Shown here: piece after piece, positions 6,529-9,270 of the stretch | Position numbering within the stretch: the first letter of the stretch is position 1 | How the letters are laid out: every line of letters starts with the position of its first letter | Assembly: GCA_964589145.1 (NCBI GenBank) | Contig: CAZPSL010000097.1 | Span: 1-9,270, forward strand | Origin: UBA11858 sp964589145 | GTDB lineage: Bacteria > Chloroflexota > Anaerolineae > Anaerolineales > UBA11858 | Direction: 5' to 3' | DNA: 9,270 nucleotides | Position numbers and translations under genes: made by a program | The notes under the pieces: generated by a model | The model's input: the letters and a program-made list of their open reading frames with translations, nothing else | Told to the model about the DNA's origin: nothing | The model's database searches: none

Positions 6529-6599
6529 GGAGATGCGGCCAAAAATTCGGACGGCGGCAGGGATTTTTGCGGCTGTTTCTGTTTCCGTGACGGCATGGC

Positions 6600-7532
6600 C
6601 TACCGTTGCACTGCCGCCACCATCCGGCAAAAGGCACACTCACCGGGAGCGTAGGTTGGCTGCCCGCAGGTGGGGCAGATGTGGAGCGGGGCATCCGGTT
6701 CGTCTGATGGAAGGTTGAACAGCCCTTCCTTTTTGGCTTGCAGAAAACTGAGGTAGAAGCCCTGCTTTGCGCCGGGGCTGCGGGCTTCCAGTTGGTTCAG
6801 CAGTTCCTTGTAAGCGATGCTCTTCGCCCCCACGGAGAAGGGGCATTCCTCCTCGATGTACTCGATGCCGCGCAGCAGGGCGTAGGCGGCCATCTCCCGC
6901 TCGTAGAAACGCACCAGCGGCTTGACCTTGCGCGCCAGACCGGGAGCGGCTTCCAGCACGGGGCTTTGGCGGAGCAGGTAACCGCTCTGCCAGCGCAGGG
7001 TGTTGCCAAACAGGGCCGCGGCTTCGTCATCCAGGTTGTGGCCGGTAGCGAGCACGTTGTAATGGCCGTCGCGGGCGATGCGGTTCATCACATGCCGCTT
7101 GACCAGCCCGCAAACCGAGCAGGGTTTGCCCTGTCCCCGACGGGAGCGCTGTGCCATCTCCGGGATCGTGACGCCGTATTCGCCGGGGACATCCACAATG
7201 GTGAGATGCAGCCCGCGGGCCTCGGCGAAGCGCTCCGTGAGGGTGCGGGATTCATCCGAGTAGCGGATTCCCTCGTCAATGCCCAATCCGATGTACAGTC
7301 CATCGGCGCGGTAATCCAGCCGGTGGAGGATGTCCCACAGGGCGAGTGAGTCCTTCCCGCCGGAAACCGCCACCAGGATTTTGTCCTCCCGGCTGAACAT
7401 GCGGTACTTTTCGATGGTGCGCTCGGTGGTTTTGAGCACCCACGCCAGGAAGTGTTCCCCGCACAACGCCAGTTTGTGCTGGCGCATGTTGATCACGGCG
7501 GGTTGCCCGCAGTGACGGCAGCGCATCGCCAT
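6600..7532 (-). CDS. ttuA: tRNA-5-methyluridine(54) 2-sulfurtransferase TtuA
   Basis: A 310-residue TtuA/TtcA-family enzyme that adenylates and 2-thiolates U54/T54 in tRNA. The layout matches TtuA. An N-terminal zinc finger is formed by C5-x2-C8 and C24-x2-H27. The PP-loop SGGKDS at 57-62 binds ATP. Three cysteines placed as the [4Fe-4S] ligands are C138, C141 (PCSVCG) and C230 (EECPFS). GHNLDDEA lies at 164-171, and a C-terminal zinc finger uses C286, C289, C299 and C302. It follows the sulfur carrier gene ttuB by one base (TGA-A-ATG). A strong GGAGG (7538-7542) lies inside the end of ttuB, 5 bases from ATG 7532. The alternative ATG at 7526 would put it 11 bases away. The pairing with a Gly-Gly-ending carrier supports TtuA over TtcA or TilS. 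Thiolation of T54 is known mainly from thermophiles. Confidence 0.9.
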   Translation of the reverse strand: MAMRCRHCGQPAVINMRQHKLALCGEHFLAWVLKTTERTIEKYRMFSREDKILVAVSGGKDSLALWDILHRLDYRADGLYIGLGIDEGIRYSDESRTLTERFAEARGLHLTIVDVPGEYGVTIPEMAQRSRRGQGKPCSVCGLVKRHVMNRIARDGHYNVLATGHNLDDEAAALFGNTLRWQSGYLLRQSPVLEAAPGLARKVKPLVRFYEREMAAYALLRGIEYIEEECPFSVGAKSIAYKELLNQLEARSPGAKQGFYLSFLQAKKEGLFNLPSDEPDAPLHICPTCGQPTYAPGECAFCRMVAAVQR

Positions 7533-7533
7533 T

Positions 7534-7728
7534 TCAGCCTCCGGAGATCACGGGAACCAGGCGGATGACATCGCCCTCGCGAAGGATTTCTTCCTCGCTG
7601 ACCAGTTCGCCCCCGCGGGTGGGCAGCACCGATTCGGGGGGGATTTCCAGTTTTTTAAGCGCGGAACGGATGGTCATTCCATGCCGGATTTCGTATTCTT
7701 TTTTGCGCAGGATGAGTTTTGCAGTCAT
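7534..7728 (-). CDS. ttuB: Ubiquitin-like sulfur carrier protein TtuB (ThiS/MoaD family)
   Basis: A 64-residue beta-grasp protein ending in Gly-Gly (VPVISGG). That tail is the site that is adenylated and thiocarboxylated in ThiS/MoaD/TtuB proteins. Other family marks are an N-terminal strand (AKLILRKKEYEI), TIRSALKKLEIPPESVLPTRGGELVSEEEIL, and EGDVIRLVPVISGG. Its position directly before ttuA, with a one-base spacer and the ttuA ribosome binding site in its last codons, indicates translational coupling and a role as TtuA's sulfur donor. I therefore name it TtuB instead of ThiS. Such carriers also serve other sulfur pathways or become attached to proteins in Thermus. ATG 7728 has no clear Shine-Dalgarno, and the 45-bp spacer to the upstream toxin gene contains degenerate heptamer-like sequence. 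Confidence 0.88.
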   Translation of the reverse strand: MTAKLILRKKEYEIRHGMTIRSALKKLEIPPESVLPTRGGELVSEEEILREGDVIRLVPVISGG

Positions 7729-7736
7729 TAAACTTT

Positions 7737-7764
7737 GAGATTGGGATTTGAGGATTTGGATGTT
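7737..7764. repeat. Degenerate G/T-rich heptamer-like repeat
   Basis: Between the toxin stop and ttuB, near-period-7 units of the type GGGATTT/GAGGATTT/GGATGTT are seen. The periodicity is imperfect (one 8-base unit). It resembles the GGGGATT style of the other two repeats but is much weaker, so the relation is only suggestive. Confidence 0.35.
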
Positions 7765-7773
7765 CTTCGATTG

Positions 7774-8208
7774 CTATCGGGAGTTGATCGCCGACGTTCC
7801 CAGCCGCTCCAGAAAAGCCGATGGGGTCACGATGCGAATTTTACCGGCCTGTTTGAGCATGAGCAAGTCGTGAGCGCCACTGACAATCCAACCGGCATCG
7901 GCAACCACGGCACAGGCGATTACTTTGTCATCTTCGGGATCGCGGCAGATACGCGGGAGTGTATCCGGTAAATGGACAACCTGGCTGAGCGCCATCAGCA
8001 GAGCGACAAACCGCTTGCGCTCGGCCTCGGTATAGTAGCGTTGCAGTTTGGGATACGCAAGTGCCTGATCCAGTTCGGCAAGCAATTCAGGGGCGGTCAC
8101 CAGTGTAAAAGCACCGCTTCGCAAGTGCTGGTCAATCAGCGTGGCGATGGGAGGACGGTGAATCAGCAAGTAATCGACAAGTACGTTGGTGTCAAAAGCC
8201 GTACGCAT
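7774..8208 (-). CDS. PIN-domain ribonuclease toxin (type II toxin-antitoxin, PIN_3/COG1569-like)
   Basis: A 144-residue PIN-domain protein, predicted to be a Mg2+-dependent RNase that is held inactive by the antitoxin encoded just before it. The acidic active-site set is visible: Asp6 in AFDTNVLVDYL, Glu45 (with Glu41) in APELLAELDQAL, Asp93/Asp94 in CRDPEDDKVIACA, and Asp114 in SGAHDLL. The DPEDDK and VIACAVVADA segments are typical of the PIN_3 group. Start choice: ATG 8208 overlaps the antitoxin stop by one base (TGATG). A GTG at 8211 would give a 4-base overlap and one more residue. Either way translation is coupled. The length is normal and no residue is missing, so it should be functional. 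The target RNA is unknown. Confidence 0.87.
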   Translation of the reverse strand: MRTAFDTNVLVDYLLIHRPPIATLIDQHLRSGAFTLVTAPELLAELDQALAYPKLQRYYTEAERKRFVALLMALSQVVHLPDTLPRICRDPEDDKVIACAVVADAGWIVSGAHDLLMLKQAGKIRIVTPSAFLERLGTSAINSR

Positions 8209-8504
8209 CACGCTTTCCGCGTGTTTTGGATTGCCTCGGCAACCAGTGCGTTGGCGGCATCGTCATTCGATGCGGCCTTTGCGCTGACCTCCTCTGCAAT
8301 GGATTTCAGTTCATCTAACCATGCCGCTTTTTGACGGTTTTGTGCCAACCAGGTTTGGTAAGCGTCAAAATCGTCGTAGGGAACAAGCACAGCCTGCGGT
8401 GTGTCGTAGGTACGGATGATAATCGGCTCGCGCTGCGTTTTCACCTGGTTTAGCACCGCCCGCACCCGACGCCGCAAATCGGTTGCCTGAATGGTTGTCG
8501 TCAT
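8208..8504 (-). CDS. Phd/YefM-family antitoxin
   Basis: A 98-residue antitoxin of the Phd/YefM type. It has the expected N-terminal DNA-binding fold (TIQATDLRRRVRAVLNQVKTQ then REPIIIRTYDTPQAVLVPYDDFDAY, split here). An acidic, Ala-rich, probably flexible C-terminus (about residues 66-98) would wrap the PIN toxin. Upstream in-frame TTG at 8516 is part of the ribosome binding site, so ATG 8504 is the start: GGAGG at 8510-8514 stands 5 bases away. The antitoxin-first order and the one-base overlap with the toxin are standard for this module. Proteins of this family repress their own promoter, and an 11-bp inverted repeat immediately upstream of the ribosome binding site is a good operator candidate. 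Confidence 0.85.
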   Translation of the reverse strand: MTTTIQATDLRRRVRAVLNQVKTQREPIIIRTYDTPQAVLVPYDDFDAYQTWLAQNRQKAAWLDELKSIAEEVSAKAASNDDAANALVAEAIQNTRKA

Positions 8505-8509
8505 TGCTG

Positions 8510-8514
8510 CCTCC
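8510..8514 (-). promoter_or_regulatory. Ribosome binding site of the antitoxin gene
   Basis: GGAGG on the minus strand, followed by CAGCA and ATG 8504. It fixes the start and excludes the in-frame TTG at 8516. It touches the edge of the inverted repeat at 8515-8552. Confidence 0.8.
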
Positions 8515-8552
8515 AAAATAGCACATAATGAACGCCAATGTTGTGCTATTTT
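8515..8552 (-). promoter_or_regulatory. Inverted repeat, candidate toxin-antitoxin operator
   Basis: A perfect 11-bp inverted repeat AAAATAGCACA (8515-8525) / TGTGCTATTTT (8542-8552) with a 16-bp spacer. It ends exactly where the antitoxin Shine-Dalgarno begins. Arms about 2.5 helical turns apart suit binding by two Phd-type dimers, and the position would overlap the promoter or leader. Whether it acts on DNA or as an RNA hairpin occluding the ribosome binding site is not decided by sequence. I see no consensus -35/-10 pair here. Confidence 0.6.
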
Positions 8553-8840
8553 ACCCTGATTCTTGCTAATTGGGGAAATTTTCAGAGAAGTTCCCCAGGG
8601 GGCAGAGCAAATGCATCATGGACATTTGTTCTGCAAAAAGCGCAAATAGGCATCACGGAGTTCCAATTCTACGCAAAACCGCTCACCTGAAGCGTACGGT
8701 AAGGCTGTATCACAACCACAAGAAACGCTGACGCACTTTTGAGAATGGATGAAACCCAGCAATTCCATCAAATTCGGATATTTTTGTGGTTGTCTGGATA
8801 TATGATGCAATTGCCCCGTCCGGTAACCGGGATCGCGCGG
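8553..8840. other. Gene-poor region with several inverted repeats
   Basis: No convincing gene is visible in these roughly 290 bp. Structure seen: TGGGGAA (8571-8577) / TTCCCCA (8591-8597); a 12-bp stem with one mismatch, GCAGAGCAAATG (8602-8613) / CATTTGTTCTGC (8623-8634), loop 9; and a perfect 10-bp pair ACAACCACAA (8712-8721) / TTGTGGTTGT (8784-8793), loop 62. None is followed by a clear T-run on either strand. It could hold a small RNA, worn mobile-element ends, or chance stems. Confidence 0.4.
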
Positions 8841-8868
8841 TTGACAGTCCATGTGCGGCGGTTACAAT
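8841..8868 (+). promoter_or_regulatory. Sigma-70-type promoter for the Thr/Pro lipoprotein
   Basis: A consensus -35 TTGACA (8841-8846), a 16-bp spacer, and -10 TACAAT (8863-8868) with one departure from TATAAT. Transcription would start near 8875, about 50 bases before GTG 8926. This is the best promoter in the window. Confidence 0.7.
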
Positions 8869-8882
8869 TGCGGCAGCCATTG

Positions 8883-8912
8883 CCTGGCAAATTCCCCAGC
8901 GCTGGTGGCAGG
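8883..8912 (+). other. Imperfect hairpin in the lipoprotein leader
   Basis: The core CCAGCGCTGG (8896-8905) is a perfect 10-bp palindrome. The outer arms CCTGGCA (8883-8889) and TGGCAGG (8906-8912) pair with one mismatch, leaving an asymmetric bulge. The stem ends one base before the ribosome binding site at 8914-8919, so it could tune translation. It may be incidental. Confidence 0.35.
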
Positions 8913-8913
8913 A

Positions 8914-8919
8914 AAGGAG
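8914..8919 (+). promoter_or_regulatory. Ribosome binding site deciding the GTG start at 8926
   Basis: AAGGAG, 6 bases before GTG 8926. No ATG competes at a suitable distance, and the lipoprotein signal peptide begins exactly at this GTG. Confidence 0.8.
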
Positions 8920-8925
8920 ATTCCC

Positions 8926-9270
8926 GTGAAGTTGAGACTTTTGCCGATCTTGATCCCGCTGATGTTGCTGGCGGCGTGCAGCACCGCCTCCCCGGAAGTT
9001 CGCGTCACCACTGCCGCTCCGCCCGCGGCGACGTTCACCACGACGCCGACCCCGTCGCCCACGGCGACGCCGACGTTCACGCCGACCCCCACCCTGACCG
9101 CGACGCCAACAGACACCCTAACCCCCACCCCCACCTTCACGCCGACCCCCGAACCCGTGACCGACATTTTGGAGGAGTACGGGTGGACGTATGAGGACGT
9201 GGCAAATTGGGCGAGTGAGACGGGGGCGGTGAAGTGGAACATCGCCAATAACTACAAGTTGCACTCGGTT
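8926..9270 (+). CDS. Lipoprotein with Thr/Pro-rich linker (3' end outside window)
   Basis: The first 115 codons of a secreted lipoprotein whose frame runs off the window end. GTG start with a good ribosome binding site and an upstream promoter. The signal peptide MKLRLLPILIPLMLLAAC has lipobox LAAC with Cys18 as lipid anchor. Residues about 28-77 are a low-complexity Thr-Pro linker (repeats of TPT, TFTPTP, TATP), as commonly placed between lipid anchor and functional domain in Chloroflexota surface lipoproteins. Residues 78-115 begin a folded part (VTDILEEYGWTYEDVANWA) that I do not recognise. The linker DNA is a degenerate ACSCCSACS-type repeat, whose antisense strand yields a spurious Val/Gly-repeat frame. 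Function unknown; the linker suggests a cell-surface substrate-binding, hydrolytic or adhesive domain downstream. Confidence 0.8.
   Translation, partial: MKLRLLPILIPLMLLAACSTASPEVRVTTAAPPAATFTTTPTPSPTATPTFTPTPTLTATPTDTLTPTPTFTPTPEPVTDILEEYGWTYEDVANWASETGAVKWNIANNYKLHSV

Noticed and set aside
6540..6569. CAAAAAT/ATTTTTG stem as ttuA terminator
   Set aside because: The stem is AT-only with 7 bp, and no T-run follows a GC-rich hairpin, so it does not meet terminator criteria.
5799..6590. 263-codon plus-strand frame opposite the ABC ATPase
   Set aside because: It is antisense to an intact ATPase with all motifs, and no domain is seen.
8616..8852. 78-codon minus-strand frame in the gene-poor region
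   Set aside because: It has no recognised domain and no ribosome binding site, and it overlaps the good plus-strand promoter at 8841. It cannot be excluded as a remnant but is not supportable as a gene.
8862..9248. Minus-strand frame with Val/Gly dipeptide repeats
   Set aside because: It is the exact complement of the Thr/Pro linker codons of the lipoprotein, not an independent protein.

Overview
The window looks like chromosomal DNA of a GC-rich bacterium, most likely a member of the Chloroflexota (Anaerolineae-like). This is inferred from protein style and not proven. The clues are a bi-domain-type Gfo/Idh/MocA oxidoreductase, a SARP/BTAD regulator with a MalT-like TPR tail, a Thr-Pro-rich lipoprotein, and heptanucleotide filler repeats. 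A TtuA/TtuB tRNA thiolation pair hints at a thermophilic lifestyle or ancestry. No rRNA, tRNA, CRISPR array, insertion sequence or origin was seen.

Layout, left to right. (a) Positions 1-699 (+) hold the C-terminal part of a Gfo/Idh/MocA oxidoreductase. Its reading frame runs straight through a period-7 repeat. (b) Positions 902-1975 (+) hold a visibly more AT-rich pair: a membrane-anchored YiiX-like cysteine hydrolase and a small DUF4878-like lipoprotein. (c) From 8504 down to 1987 everything is on the minus strand. In transcription order these are: a Phd/YefM antitoxin and PIN toxin (8504-7774); ttuB-ttuA (7728-6600); a three-gene NatAB-like ABC transporter (ATPase 6482-5577, permease 5522-4305, permease 4230-2986); and a BTAD transcriptional regulator (2928-1987). 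(d) Positions 8553-8840 have no convincing gene but hold several inverted repeats. (e) A near-consensus sigma-70 promoter (8841-8868) drives a lipoprotein (8926 to the window end, +) with a Thr/Pro linker.

How the parts may work together. TtuB is a ubiquitin-like sulfur carrier ending in Gly-Gly, and TtuA is the Fe-S/PP-loop enzyme that uses it to 2-thiolate tRNA position 54. The ATPase and two paralogous permeases would form one exporter. The downstream regulator is close enough (57 bp) to be co-transcribed with it. The PIN/Phd pair is a standard toxin-antitoxin module, with an 11-bp inverted repeat beside the antitoxin ribosome binding site.

The most unusual signals are three. Two 33-bp nested palindromes, identical except for the central base, sit in the two spacers of the ABC operon. 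An in-frame heptamer repeat lies inside the oxidoreductase, and related heptamers lie just upstream of the ABC ATPase start. The regulator appears to join a SARP N-terminus directly to the last TPRs of a much larger ATPase-type regulator.
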